From: Favolaschia claudopus
Lineage: Eukaryota; Basidiomycota; Agaricomycetes; Agaricales; Mycenaceae
DNA length: 64,000 nucleotides
Assembly (NCBI GenBank): GCA_037176885.1
Contig: JAWWNJ010000052.1
Coordinates: 1,178,001 to 1,242,000, forward strand
Direction of reading: 5' to 3'
Below are positions 43,788 to 55,679 of this stretch, in pieces (position 1 is the stretch's first letter; every line of letters begins with the position of its first letter). A model generated the notes under the pieces. That model was not told where the DNA came from, made no database searches, and saw only the letters and a list, made by a program, of their open reading frames with translations. Both the position numbers and the translations under genes were made by a program.

Positions 43788-44000
43788 CGTCGTTCGACTA
43801 TGTGGAGTGCTGTGGGTGGTGTCGGACGAGGAGGGGGATTTATGGGCGTAACTGGCTCCAAAGCCATGGTGCACTGATTGGCCCAACACGGTGCGCAACA
43901 CCTGACTGACATGTGTCGTGGCGCGGCAACCCCGGGTGATGGCAAATTGGGGAACTTCCGGCCCATGTCCCATGTCGGTGGAGACGAGGGAAAAAATCAA
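43788..44000 (-). pseudogene. FunK1-type gene, 5' part separated by gypsy insertion
   Basis: On the minus strand the frame reads HKSPSSSDTTHSTPHSRTT up to the TSD. Joining it across the gypsy element (one CGTCG kept) gives an uninterrupted frame into AHATTLDTAPVASLQSEL at 27387 and below, the usual Ser/Thr/Pro-rich start followed by the first helix of the FunK1-associated domain. The start codon is not certain; an in-frame ATG lies at about 43972. Confidence 0.65.
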
Positions 44001-44204
44001 AAAGAAAAGGAAGGAAAAAAGAGAAAAAGAGGGGGAAAAAGAGAGTTCAGGAACCTACCTGTGTCATGTACAGTTGATTTTCCGAGCAAACAACCTCTCT
44101 GAATGCAGCACTGTGGCGAATCAAGCTATGAGAGTCCTAGTGCTGTGTAAAATTGCTCCCCGGCCATGTAATTTACTGTAAGTACAAAGCGGGCCCAGAG
44201 AACA

Positions 44205-44767
44205 GGATAATTCTATTTGGGAGCCCCAAACTCTCGGGGCTTCTTTGGGAGCCCCAAGTTTTTATGGGGGGCTCCCAAATAGAACTTTTAAAGATAGTCG
44301 CTAGATCAACAGAGATGAGATTACAATAGCAAATGCATTCAATCTACAACGACTCGTCTACGTTTTCGGGGAGATAAAACCAATCCCACTTCCGCTAAAT
44401 GCCGTTTCTTCTTGTTCTTGGGGGGCATCCGAGTCTTCGGCGCGGGCCTTTGCAGCCGCACTTGAGTTCTGAGAGGTTCTGAGCCATCGCTATCTTTGCG
44501 ACCTTCCCTTCCACCGCTCCAAGCACCTTGCTCCCAAGTCCCTGTTTCTCCACCCCCTTCGCCTTGAGCTTAGTTGCGATGGAGAGAGCGTGACGGCGAA
44601 GGCAGGGTGAAACTTTAGCCAATCATGGCAGATTAGATTGCGGCGAGACGATTAGAAAAGATAAGGAAAAGATAAGAAAGAGTTGGTCACGTGGGGGCTC
44701 CCAAATAGAAAGATTCTATTTGGGAGCCCCTTAGCCGAGAGTTTGGGGCTCCCAAATAGAATTATCC
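44205..44767. mobile_element. MITE with hairpin-forming ends and 9 bp TSD
   Basis: Exact TSD CAGAGAACA at 44196-44204 and 44768-44776. The TIR starts GGATAATTCTATTTGGGAGC and the 33 bp inverted match runs to CTCTCGG. In addition, each end itself folds: CTATTTGGGAGCC recurs inverted ~50-60 bp inside (44268-44285, 44696-44730). A 9 bp TSD fits Mutator-like elements. It interrupts the left TIR of the large element. A minus-strand ORF of 75 codons (44395-44622) has no recognised motif. Confidence 0.92.
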
Positions 44768-44776
44768 CAGAGAACA

Positions 44777-45408
44777 TATGTAATTTACATGTAAATTACA
44801 TGTAAAATTCAAAATTCCCACGCTCCCAGGGTCTAAAAAAATCTCGTTTTCGCTTGCCGAAAATTGGGCCGATCGGTGCCGAACGATTGATCTGGAACAA
44901 ATGCACTGGAATTGGATTTCAAGTTGCTCTTGAACCTGTTTTTGAAATCCTGAAGGCTGATTCCTTTGGTGGCCGGTACCGGACAAAATAGCGGTTTGCA
45001 TCTGTTTCCTCGCCGATCATCACGTTTCCCCATCATTCCGCACGATTCCTTCCCATTCCTCGTCGATCCTCAGCTTTCCTCACAAATCCCTACAAATCAT
45101 CGCTGGTCCTGAGGATTTCCCAATGAATTCTGTATTTCCACGTCTTAGCATTCAACTTTGCATCCTCAGCATTCCTAAGGAATCCGGCCCATTCCTGCTT
45201 TTTCTTGAACTCTGTTTGAAGTTGACATTCTGACTCGTTTTGAATTTGAACTTGCATTCATTGCGATTCCTCATCATTCCCAGCTGATCGAGATCAGCAC
45301 CCGTGTCGTCATCTTGGTGTTTTTACACGGTTTCCAGCTCCCAATCCTCTTTCTTCCTGACTGTCTTGTGCGCATTCTGCCGGATCTCTAGTAGCTCTAC
45401 TGGCTCGT
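44777..45408. repeat. left subterminal TIR region, ATTCCT-rich
   Basis: No gene here. The sequence contains TGTAATTTACATGTAAATTACATG and numerous (C)ATTCCT words which are mirrored inverted at 55680-56160. It also serves as upstream region of the DDE gene. Confidence 0.65.
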
Positions 45409-47208
45409 ATGAACACTGACCAACAACTGAGCAACCTACGAGACGCCTATCACGCTCTTCACAACGATGTTCTCTCAGCTCTGCGCACTATGGTTGGAGA
45501 TCCACCGAGCTTGAATGCTGTTCGAGACAGGGCACTGGCGTTAGCTTCGGCGGCAGAGATGGTAAGAATGGCACCAATACAATTCGCTTTGAATGCTAAT
45601 AGCGTCCATTAGCATCGAGCTGTTTTCCCCCCAGACGAGTATGCTACTCTTCAAACATCTATCACCGACATGGTCACAGCTCTTGATCTTGCTTGCCACG
45701 ACTCGATGGACCCACCTGATGCTGCCCCTCTGACTGTCGTTCATCGTGTTCGTACTGGGCGACGAGGCCGGCCGCGTGTTGAGATTGATCCCCAATTTTT
45801 GAGCGCCGCCCTCGATCTTCGTGGTCCGACCGGAATTGCTCCTGAAATTGGTGTTTCAGCTCGCACTGTTCGCCGTGCTGCTCTTCGAGCTGGACTAGTT
45901 CAACCCGGCGCTCCTGTGTTTCAATCACGAACAAACCCCAACGGCGAACTCGAAGTCGTTCATACCTCGACAGCACCGCCTGTCTCTGTTGTCTCAAACG
46001 AAGAGCTTGATCGACTTCTCTCGGAGACGCTGGAAGTTTTCCCTCAGTTTGGGCGTCGTATGATTCGCGGTCATTTGAAATCCCAAGGGTACCGCATCCC
46101 CCGGGATCGGATCACTGCCTCGTACTTGCGTGTACATGGTGCTCCCGCGATCTTCGGTGATCGCCAGATCAGCCGCAAGAAATATCGCGTCCCTGGACCG
46201 ATGTCACTTGCCCATCTTGACGGTCAACACGGTCGGTTCCTTTGTGAATTTTAATTTATTTAGCTGAACCTTGCATCCCAGGCCTCATTCGCTACAAGAT
46301 TGTCATTCACTGCATCATTGACGGGTATTCCAGGTTCGTGCTCGGCATTCGCGTGCACAACAACAACCGTGGCGCAAGCGTTCTACGCCTCCTGCTCGAT
46401 GTGATTGCTCTCCATGGTTGTCCCAGCCGTATGCGAGGCGATCACGGTGTTGAAAACATCGAAGTTGCGGCATATATGGAACGGGTCAAAGGATCTGGTC
46501 GAGGCTCCTTCATCTGGGGAAGGTAAGTTGAATTTCTGTGCGCACAATTTTCACTCAGCTCTTTGTTTCAGGAGTGTTCACAACACCCGCATCGAACGCC
46601 TATGGTACGATGTCACCCATGGCTTCGGCAAGAAATGGAAAGTTTTCTTTCTTGATTTGGAAACTAACCACGGCCTCAACCCCACGCGCCCGGGCCATAT
46701 ATGGCTCCTTCATCATCTATTCCTTGCGTCGATCAATCGCGATGCTCTGGACTGGTGTGAAGCCTGGAATTCGCATCAGCTTACGGTACGCCGCCAACGT
46801 GAACGCAGTCCACGCGATCTATTCACGTTCGGGATGTTGCGGGAGGGTCCACGGGGGATATCTTCCTTCTTGGCGGCTGAGGACGAGGAAATTGAAGATA
46901 TCAATGAGTACGGGATCGACTGGGAGGCGAATGCGGAGCCGGAGTTAATGGCTCATTTGTTCGAGAACAATCCAGACGAGCGCACCAACAACACTGACCC
47001 TTTTGCGTCGTCCAGCACCCCCGCGAACCTCTCGGAAGTTTTGTGCGAGCCCCCTGGATGTCCTTTTACTCCTAGACAGCTTCAGCTGCTTGACCTGCGA
47101 TTAGATGCGTCAGTCGATCTGTTCTCGAGAAACATGAACGTTCGGCGATTGGTTTGGGTTCGTGCATTGCAGATTGCTCAGGAGATACAACAGGGAAGCG
47201 TACAGTAG
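45409..47208 (+). CDS. integrase-core (DDE) protein, 4 exons, apparently intact
   Basis: Exons 45409-45561, 45613-46231, 46282-46522 and 46572-47208; introns of 51, 50 and 49 nt with GT..AG ends and conserved phase. The protein is 549 residues. Residues 1-100 are helical; about 115-150 form an HTH (GRPRVEIDPQFLSAALDLRG, GVSARTVRRAALRAGL) as in IS3/rve-type transposases. A second helical DNA-binding block (FGRRMIRGHLKSQGYRIPRD) precedes the catalytic core: LDGQHG (first Asp), YKIVIHCIIDGYSRFVLG (strand pair), MRGDHGVEN (second Asp), and HNTRIERLWYDV with the Glu. The C-terminal half contains the conserved W-rich QLTVRRQRERSPRDLF. All three carboxylates are present. It probably mobilises the surrounding inverted-repeat element; this is inference from position. 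A decayed relative lies at 4530-6174. Confidence 0.9.
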
Positions 47209-48179
47209 GTATTAGATGAAACAGTCCAATAGAATATACAGGCTATCGGATCGAGTTGATAAGCGTCCGCATCTCAACGAAGCAGAAGCGTAGAATATTG
47301 GTGTTCAATCGTAATTATAGAGTTAACAGAATAACTCATAATTCAACACTGCACAACGACTGGCAAATCCGAAATGTTCTGTTATATTAGACGACTCGAG
47401 ACTCCTCCGATACTCGACTTCTGTTCATGACTTCAAATCAATTCGAGTACAATCCCTGATCGACTTGATCTGTCTTTCCAATTATTTTGAACCGATTTCT
47501 TTCAAGCACTCATCAGAACACGTTGAACAAAATCATTGATAAAGGCAACACACTTGAAAATAGTGAACCAGCGCTCCAAATTTTCTTTCTCTCTGTCGGT
47601 CAGTCCTGATTCCCCGCCGACCCGAGCATCTATTCAGAAACGCTCCCTTTTGCTAACGCGTATGTAATATCATTCTTGGGGTAAAATTCAAACAATCCCC
47701 TTGGACTGAAGGCCTCTTTCATGCCGGTAACATCAAAAACAAGTCCTATAGAATGTCATCAATCTTGGGGCTCATAAATGTTGGAAGGTATTGAGTGTGT
47801 ACCTTTCAGAACAACAAGGATCCGGGCACCAGACTCGTATTCATCATCTGCTGTTAGGTCAGCGAGCGTCATTGTGGGGAGAGCCTCATTATGTCGAGAT
47901 CCTGGTTGACAGGATTGGGAGGAATCAACAGTGGGAGGTTCCGTCTGCTAGAGACATGACGATCTAGAGGAGGAGGAGAGATAATTGGGAGACGACGCCG
48001 AAATCAGATAAGTATTTATGTACCTCGGACCCGGGGCGCCGGATAGCCGGTGACACACCGTCACGTGAAGTTGATCTTCTTCCTTTCTCCCACCACCTTC
48101 TCGACGTTCTCCTCTCCGTCTCTGCCTTCCCTCACTATGCCCGAAACCCAGGGAATCTAAAGCGTCATTCTTGGCTGCT
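47209..48179. other. intergenic, no supported gene
   Basis: No coding signal is recognised. CACGTG occurs at about 48063, and a pyrimidine-rich tract (48080-48135) precedes the next start codon, as usual for fungal promoters. Confidence 0.35.
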
Positions 48180-50398
48180 ATGAAGCGTCCTCAAAGAGCT
48201 CCTTCAGGCCGTATTAAGCTCCAACTGCTCGGCATCGACATCGACGCGACTGAAGCCGAAGAGACCAAGTTTCCCAAAGGCCATCCTGCTTCCCTCGGTT
48301 TGCCTTATCAATTGACTCCACCTGCACGGTCAAGCGTGGCACAACTTGTCTCAGGGCCTGTTTACCCTCCGAAGTGGCACACAACCAAGGCTGCCGGACC
48401 TGCCGATCCGGACCCGCTTACCACTCACGAACTGAAGGATCTATCATACACATACCGGTCATTGATCCTGGATCTTGGAGCTCTTCACCTCAGTGTAACT
48501 ATAGTTGTTTCTCTGTCGCCCTCTCTCTTAATCCTTAATTCTATAGATTCAATGGCTCACCCATACCTCTGCGCTGTCTGTTCGCGTTCGGACTATGAAT
48601 CGACCATAAGTTTGTACACAAAAAGGTGTGTGATATTAATATGCAACTCATTGATCCATTGCTGAAGTGGCCCAGGTTCGGCGAGCGCGGGTCGGCCTGG
48701 CGCTCGTGTTTGAAGACATGTTCTTGTATTTTTGAGCTCTGATCTTGTCTTTCAAGTGCGTTGTTTTCTTTCTAAATCTATTGAGCTGATCAAACACCCA
48801 GCCAAAATGGGCGAAGTCTCGCAGCGGACTTGCCTCCCCCTCCACCCGACTTCTACAGTCCCAAGTGGTCTTTTCTTGCGGATTTAGCGAAGTGGATCCG
48901 CAAGCGCGTCAACTGTGATCGGAGCGGCCTAGCATGCGAGGTGATGCGAGCGAACAACGAAACCTTCCCCGGAATTGGGGTGTACACCGTTGTCGAGTTG
49001 TTTTTCTTGGCTGGTGCGATAGTGTTGAATCCTTTTTTCTCATCTTGCTCACCGTGTTGACAGGTCTCTCGATGCAACTGACTGAGGCGGAGGTATTCAC
49101 CAACCCTTCTCGCACAGCCCGCATTGCGCTAGCGTATCTCCAGTTTCTCCATCGCTCGAAACCGGATTAGAGTGCGCCGATTTAATTTTATTGTCAATCC
49201 CTGTAAATTGTTGAACTTAATTTCTAGGGAGCTGCTACGACCCGCTCTTCACGACGGTTATCTTGCTCCCACTAAACAGCAGCGGCTAAAATACCTGGAT
49301 TGGCTGCATGTCTACGCCAAGGATCGCACTCGGCTTCCCGAACGAATGGCTTTCCTCGTCGACGAGTATAAAGTAAGGTCCTCGTTGTTTCATTTCATCT
49401 TCACCTCACCACCATTCTCTAGGCCAAGATCGTTGAGTTATCTGCCGAAGATCTGTGGATCCGCGACGAAAACACAACCCTTCACGATGTTTTTGAGCCA
49501 TCCCTTGTCTCGGTTGGTCTTCAGCTCCCTCATACCTCGGCCACCTCGTTTTTGGCCGGGGAGGCATGGATTGCAATGGGAGGTACTCTTTCAGACGAAT
49601 CTGACCCGCTCACTGTTCTATATGCCGACGAAGGGTACGTTTCGAGTTTGGTTTCTGCCTGTCAAGATCTGATTATGTTGTAGAACTGTTGGATTCACCG
49701 ACGTTCTTACGCCCAAAGCATACAGTCCGCTGTTCTTGGCGAGTAGTGATGCCAGCGCTCCTCTATCTCTTCCTCGCCGCCACATCTACACCTATAGAGG
49801 GCAAAGAAACAATTGTGGTCGATCACACCATTTCCACAAACTCTCAAGGTTGCTCCGATACTCGGTGCGCTTCATCTATCTAGTTTTATTGATATCTGAC
49901 CCGTTTCATTGTCCTGTTAGCGACAAGATTGTTCCGACTGAGATCACGGGTGTTCCACGACGTCGCATGCTTTTCTCTTACATCGTTCAGCAGACTCGTA
50001 AGGTTGCTATTGGACCCCTTGAATACTGCGGAAACGCACACCTTGTGCGCATTGGCAGCTCTGATGTGTACGTTGAAGTGGTCTATTGTCCTCAAATCTG
50101 CTCACAATGTTTGATTCAGAGTCGTTCCGTGCTATGGCGATCCAAATCTGCCAGAGTACTATGCCATTCGCGATCTAAAGAACCGTATGCTTCCTCCTGT
50201 ACTGCCGGAGCGCGTCGTGCCGTGCTGACTTCGGAGGAAGCGGCGAGTCTTCATGATGAGATTGAGGATATGGGAAAAGTGTGTCAAGAAAGCGGGCGCG
50301 CGATGGTGATGGAGAAAACGAGCCGGAAAAAAGTAGTGCACGGAAGCCCAAGAAGAACGACTCAGCGCAGACAAGCGACTTGCCACTTATGCCTATAA
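48180..50398 (+). CDS. uncharacterised multi-exon gene in large element
   Basis: The first exon appears to be 48180-48494 (MKRPQRAPSGRIKLQLLGID.., 105 codons) with an intron 48495-48546. The next ~700 bp cannot be resolved with confidence, though VAQVRRARVGLALVFEDM (about 48670) and LTEAEVFTNPSRTARIALAYL (about 49085) look coding. From 49230 exons are clearer: RPALHDGYLAPTKQQRLKYLDW, intron 49373-49422, AKIVELSAEDLWIRDEN, VGLQLPHTSATSFLAGEAW, a further intron near 49636-49682, VGFTDVLTPKAYSPLFLASS, intron about 49864-49919, and EITGVPRRRMLFSYIVQQ. I recognise no known domain. The gene lies between the DDE gene and the repeat array, transcribed in the same direction as the DDE gene. The stop position is tentative. 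Confidence 0.5.
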
Positions 50399-50785
50399 AC
50401 TAGTTCCAATTCCGATTCAATGTGATATGAATAGTTTTAGATTTATTCCAAAGCAAAGTGTGTTCATGTGTTGTTAATAAGCAGAGTATACAGTGTATGA
50501 GCCTTGTAAACGAACATCGGGCATACTGACACAATTTTGATAGGGGGTGGCTTGACACCCTGACCTGGACTGCAATATTGATCGCATCAACTGTTGCCGG
50601 TGGATTCCGAATATTTGAACTAGTCTGTATTCTCGATTCTGTAAACTAGCACACATCTAATTGCTCTACCTGTACCTTCTAAGCACCCCAGGTGTCAGAG
50701 GAGATGAAGTGCAGTCAGTTTCACATTGTTTTGATGACGCAATAAACAAGCACAAAGTTCAACACGGCTTGTATCACAGTCGTTA
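50399..50785. other. 3' flank, no gene
   Basis: No coding region seen between the multi-exon gene and the degenerate repeat array. Confidence 0.3.
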
Positions 50786-51945
50786 TAGAGAGAATACTTC
50801 TATGGCTTGCAATATTCTTATTGAATACCATGGAGTCCTTTCTGTATGCTCAGATATCACTAGGTGCCCAATCCCATCCAGTGAAATCACACTTTCCCGA
50901 GTTGTTGAGCATATAAATATATGCAGAATCGAAGCCGGTTGTGCGCAACAGCAGTAACAGAGAGAATACTTCTGGGATAGTATACAGCTAGATTTGACAC
51001 TATATAACAGGAATACACAGTCGCCTATCATTAGACGTTCAATCCCTTTCAGTGAAACCACATTTTTCGGAACCGCCAAACAAGCACACATACCGGAAAA
51101 GGAAATTAGTTTTGTACAATGGCGGTGACATAGAGAATACTTCTAGGATGGTAGTGAGGCTCATTGGACACTATATAACAGGTCTATACATCCGATTCTC
51201 ATTAGGCGTTCAATCCCTTCCCGCCAAATGATACTTGCTCAACCGGTTTGAATGTACCCGAAAAGAAAGTTGGTTTGCGCCACGGCGGCAAACACGGAGA
51301 ATACTTCTTGAAGGCAGCAGGGAGAATACTTTTAGGAAAGAGAGGAGGTTCATATGACTCCATATACGCGGATTATGCACCCCAGTTTTCATTAGATGCC
51401 CAATCCCTTCCCGCTGAATCGCACTTTACCGAGCTGACGAACCATACCCGAATGTCTTTCGAAACAATTCAATTTCCCAGTATTCTGAGATGGATTCCGC
51501 TAGAAATGTTATACCAGTATATTTACGCTCAAAGGAGTGTGGATGCTCAACAGCAGCTTCCTGAAAGGATCTGTCCCCTGAATTACAGACTCATGATCTT
51601 CGATGCTCTAAGGCAGTCAAAAATTGTGATTTTCTGTGCTGTTTCAATGAAGAAATTGTGAACTAAGTGAGGGATACGACAGAGCAACGGTGCTTTTATG
51701 AATTATAATCTTGATAGCTTATTCTGATAGTACGGGGACAAAAGTTCGAACGAAGGAGAGACGCGGTCACGTGACCGCGTCCATGTCGCGACTCGCTGAT
51801 GTCTGACAGCGGTGGGATAGAGAATACTTCTGTGCTGCTTCAGACATTCTTCAGAGTCATAGAAGAGGTCTATAGTCCCAGATCTCACTAGGTGCACAAT
51901 CCTTAGAGGGAAATCACACTTTTCCCGCTTAGGGGGGCGAGATAG
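50786..51945 (+). repeat. degenerate ~165-175 bp tandem array
   Basis: Units start with GAGAATACTTCT (50789, 50961, 51133, 51297, 51322, 51827) and carry, ~75-110 bp later, (T/A)GG(T/C)G.(C)CAATCC followed by AAATCACACTTT or a variant. Spacing is about 165-175 bp for the first units, then looser. Text before each start (ACAAGCACA..AAAG..GGCGG) is also shared. Units are 60-75% alike, so the array is old. It lies at the 3' sides of two converging genes inside the large element. Confidence 0.75.
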
Positions 51946-53942
51946 ATTTTGGCGCATAGCTCAAGGCACAGGTACTACAACCGTGAGTGGCCCATCGCGG
52001 CAGACTATAAGACAGTGATTTGTACAGACTCAGTTTCGCTTTCACCGCCTTCACCTTTGCCCTGATCGTGATCGCAATCCCAGAGCCACCTGCCCGATCC
52101 AGAGATTGTGCGATATGTGAAGTAGCCAGAGCAGGGGCAAAGCACACCTCCAAGAATCGCCGCAACGCATTCTCTTTTAGCTCGTCTACAGTGGATGCAG
52201 GAGTGGTGCTGGAGTTGTGTCGATCCTGTAAATACATCAGCGTAGCGCGGGCATCCCGGGTGAATGTTTTGTTGTTTCCGTAAGTGGAGAGCTTTAATGC
52301 AGCCCAAAGCGGAACTGTGTCCGTGATTTTGTAGTCGTCGGAGGTTGGAATCCCTGAACCTCTCGCGCGAGCAATGACATCCTCAACAATGAGAATTTGT
52401 CGAATTTGGGTGTATGCGGTTCCAAATTTCGGGTGGGACCCGTCGTCCTCCAACAGAGTCGAGAGTTGATATGCTTCGGGGAGAAAATGCTGGTCAAGCG
52501 CCGCGCTCACCAAGGCAAGATTGGCTAAGCAGCGCTGGACAATCAGGGGTGGTTGCGGCATCGGTGTTCTCGAGGTTGATCGACTCGCTGGACGACTGTT
52601 CTCCAATGGTACTGGAGTAGCGGAGGAGCTAGATGGAGTAGGTGTGGTGTGATACTGAAGACAAATCAGGTCAGATGAGTAGCGAAATCAGAATAAATGC
52701 ACACACCCGAGGGAAGACATAGAGCACAAAAAAAGATGTAGCTTCGGCAATGCCACGAATGCGAAAGATTTCGTGGCTATTAGGTGTATGAGCGGCTCGA
52801 GGCGCAATGACTGTCACAGAAGAATCGAGGTGGGAGCGCAAAGACCCCTTTTCGGAGTAGGTATTTTGGAGCATACTAAAAGTGGGATCCTGGACTTCGA
52901 TTAATCGCTGTGAGCACGCGATACAAAACTCGGTGCGATCCAGCTGATGGCAAATGCTATTTAACATCTCTGCTGCTGTGCCGCTACCGTCACATATCGC
53001 GCGGATGAGATCCCTCAGTGACGGAGCCGAGGGAAGATTGCTGACGAGTTCCAGGAAGCTGCACTGAGCAGGATTCTCAGATGGTAGACCGAGATAGACA
53101 GGGACCTGAGGTTCAGTTGCCAATGGGGAGGGACTGACAGCAGGGGGAATAGGTGGGGCAGGTGTGCGGCGCAGACGTTCACGCTCCCGCAGAGCGGCGA
53201 GACTCCCGTTTCCCGCTCTGGAAGGCGGTGCGACTGCGAGAACTGGATTTGGGTTGACTGGTGGGAACAGCTGGTTCAGATCGGAATCGGATTCGCGGCG
53301 CGTTGATGGGAAATCCAGTGCGATTGGAGAGCCCGTTGTAAGGGGAAATCCGAGCGAACTACTCGCAAAAGAGGTTGAACGAGAAATTGGATAGCGAGCA
53401 CGCGGAGAATGAACAGTAGGGGAATGATGTGAAGTCGTGTCGTGGATATGAGCGCCTTCGGCCGGAGAAGGATTGGTTGAAATTGGCGCCAAGGGGTAAG
53501 ACGGTGAGCTGGAGAGCGCATTCTCAAGAAAGTCCAGCCCAGGTGCGGTCATGAAGTGATGAATGCTGGCCTCGACCTCTGGGTTCAAAGTGACAGTGAG
53601 ATCTTCGCCCATAGCCTCCTCAGGCCAATTATCAAAGTCCAACTCGCTTTGTGAGTTGTTAAAAAACAGCTGACCAAAAATAATGTGGCACGCACGGTAC
53701 GGAATCTCCTGCCTCTGAATGCTCGACAACCACTTCCATGTTATCATCGACCTCATCTATTCCAACTCAGAAATGAGACAAATATTAACGCAAGTTGATT
53801 TACCCTCCACTTGAAGAACAGAGCTGAGCTCGTCTGAGCGTAGGCGATAATGAGGGGTACGAGATCGTTGTGGCAGGGGGCGAACTGGAGATGGAGCCTC
53901 TCCATTGAGCCGGCGACTGTGTCGGGTGGGGGCTTGGCTCAT
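51929..53942 (-). CDS. uncharacterised agaricomycete-type protein, 4 exons
   Basis: Exons on the minus strand: 53942-53804, 53756-53701, 53642-52707 and 52654-51929, with introns of 47, 58 and 52 nt; the joined frame gives about 618 residues. The N-terminus (MSQAPTRHSRRLNGEAPSP) is basic and disordered, with an acidic patch (DEVDDNMEVVVEHSEAGDS). The middle is Ser/Pro-rich (about residues 120-260). The C-terminal 250 residues look folded and helical: LVSNLPSAPSLRDLIRAIC, FCIACSQRLIEVQ (a single CxxC), LANLALVSAALDQHFLPEAY, RARGSGIPTSDDYKITDTV and ALRRFLEVCFAPALATSH. No domain is recognised. It begins 130 bp after the stop of the next gene, same strand, so the two might be one transcription group. 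The stop lies in the last unit of the repeat array. Confidence 0.7.
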
Positions 53943-54074
53943 TGCGCACAGTGAAGAACACTCAAAGACGATTATATAGCAGTACTTGAAGTTTTCACAC
54001 CAACGGTGAGCCCTGAAATCGCTTAAATATTTCAAATGAGCTCGGGTAAAGTACCGAAACATCGTAGCAGTAAT

Positions 54075-55574
54075 CTACGACGAAGTGTAGGCATTCTGGG
54101 AAGCCAGAAGTTGAGCATGAAAGAGGCGACCAAATGTAGTGTCCTTCCCTGCCTCCGCATTTTCTGAGATGAGAAGGTGGCGAAGACGAGCGTTGTTGGT
54201 GATAGAGAAAGTTTTGAAGCAGGAGCGGAAGTCGATGACGACGTCTGGCCCGAAATCGTCATTGCCCGCCGCATCAACGGTCGGGTAGGCTTCGGAATAG
54301 TCATGTGTGATGAGGCACTGTGACAAAGAAAATAAATATTGGAACAGTTGTTCGAAGGCAAAAATTGCTCACCTTGATTCTCCAACCCGCACTAGGGATA
54401 GTAGCAGTAAGAGCTGGGGCGACGTAATCGATGTTGTTGGTAGCACAATGATCCCGAAAAGCAAGCTCGATAGCTTCAAAGATTGGTCCGGTCGTTGAAA
54501 CGTCGACGGTAAAAACTAGGCCCGCAGTTTTGAGAGTAGTTTGAACGTTTTCAATCTCCTCTGCGCTCTTCCAGAAAAAACGCGGAGAAAGATCGAGGGT
54601 GTCGTTAAAATCCGAGGTGTCGAGCTAACAAAAGCAGGGTATAGATATAAATGCATAAGTAGGCAATTAAAAATCGAAACGACATTTGCGCACCACTTTA
54701 GGCAAAATACCGCACCAGACAATCGCCGAGGTCGGAGCAGTCACCGCTGCAAAGTCGTTCAATGCCGGGATAGAAGCCGAGGTTTCCGTGAATGAGCGAG
54801 GCGGACCAGACTTGCGCTTCTTCTTCGGAGATGTGGGAGAAGACGATGTAGCCAGGCTTGAGGAACCGGCAGCAGACCCATGCAAGTTTCGTTGGATTGA
54901 AGCCTGACGCGCCTGTTGTACCGAAGCAGTCGATGGCCGAGCAAGACCGGTGAAAGCGGTGACTGGGCGATGAGGAACACCGATAGAGGAACTGGCTCCG
55001 GCAGAAACAGAGGTAGAGACGAGACCAGATGGGACAGGAGCAGGAGCGGATGTGTTGGAGGTGGTGGAGGGCAAGCTTAATTAACGGATCAACAACCAGT
55101 GATTGACATGATGACGAAATGCGCACCTCGACGACTGAGTGAGTTGAGCGTGTGCCGACCATTTGAGACCACAGATACAGGCCAGATGCATAGTCCAAGT
55201 GGTACTTGTCTTGAAATCAAATCAATCACAACACCGTTTCAAGTTCGCAATACGAGGTAAACACACCGAAAAGAAGGCAGCGCAGCGGCCATCACTCGTT
55301 CCGCCGCGGGCAAACATCTGATTTTGTTCAGTCAAAGACGAAGCTTGAACAACGTGAGTGATCCAAGGGTGGCCACAGATAAAGCAGATGGTTTCCGGAT
55401 TGTCAAAGTCCTACAGTTTTTGAGTTTCGATAGAGTACCGTAAGCATAAAAAAAAGGACACACAGCATATTTTGGAGTGCCGTCGGGGTTTTCGGCGACA
55501 AATCCGAAGCAGGTTTGAACGCAGTCAGCAACGATACAGGCTCCGCGAGAAGGAAGCCGGAAATTTAGACGCAT
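54075..55574 (-). CDS. fungal-specific protein with CxxC/H zinc-type motifs
   Basis: Starts at 55574 (MRLNFRLPSRGACIVADC). Exon 1 55574-55464, exon 2 55410-55267, exon 3 55204-55127, exon 4 from about 55075, with further introns near 54690-54630 and 54368-54320; end at 54075. The N-terminal 85 residues have spaced Cys/His: C..C..C, then ETICFICGHPWITHV and RCAAFFS, a zinc-binding arrangement common in mushroom-specific proteins. A Ser/Ala/Pro-rich region with KKKRKSGPPRSF (NLS-like) follows. The C-terminal part has SPRFFWKSAEEIENVQTTLK, GLVFTVDVSTTGPIFEAIELAF and FGPDVVIDFRSCFKTFSI. The exon 3/4 junction is out of phase in my model, so a frameshift or missed splice site is possible. Function unknown. 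Confidence 0.65.
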
Positions 55575-55679
55575 TATTGAGATCAGTTGTGTTTGAGGGG
55601 GAAATTAGACGACGCAGTTTGCTTTTCTGGGCAGTACTTGAAGGCCATTCTCGGTACGGCATTCAAGCTCGGATAACCG

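Noticed and set aside
44395..44622. 75-codon minus ORF inside the MITE as a captured gene
   Set aside because: No motif recognised, and the ORF runs through a non-autonomous element; kept only as a note.
51780..51800. CGCGGTCACGTGACCGCG palindrome as a regulatory operator
   Set aside because: CACGTG-containing text also occurs at the ends of the TACTCGG family, so a transposon remnant is as likely; no regulatory claim made.
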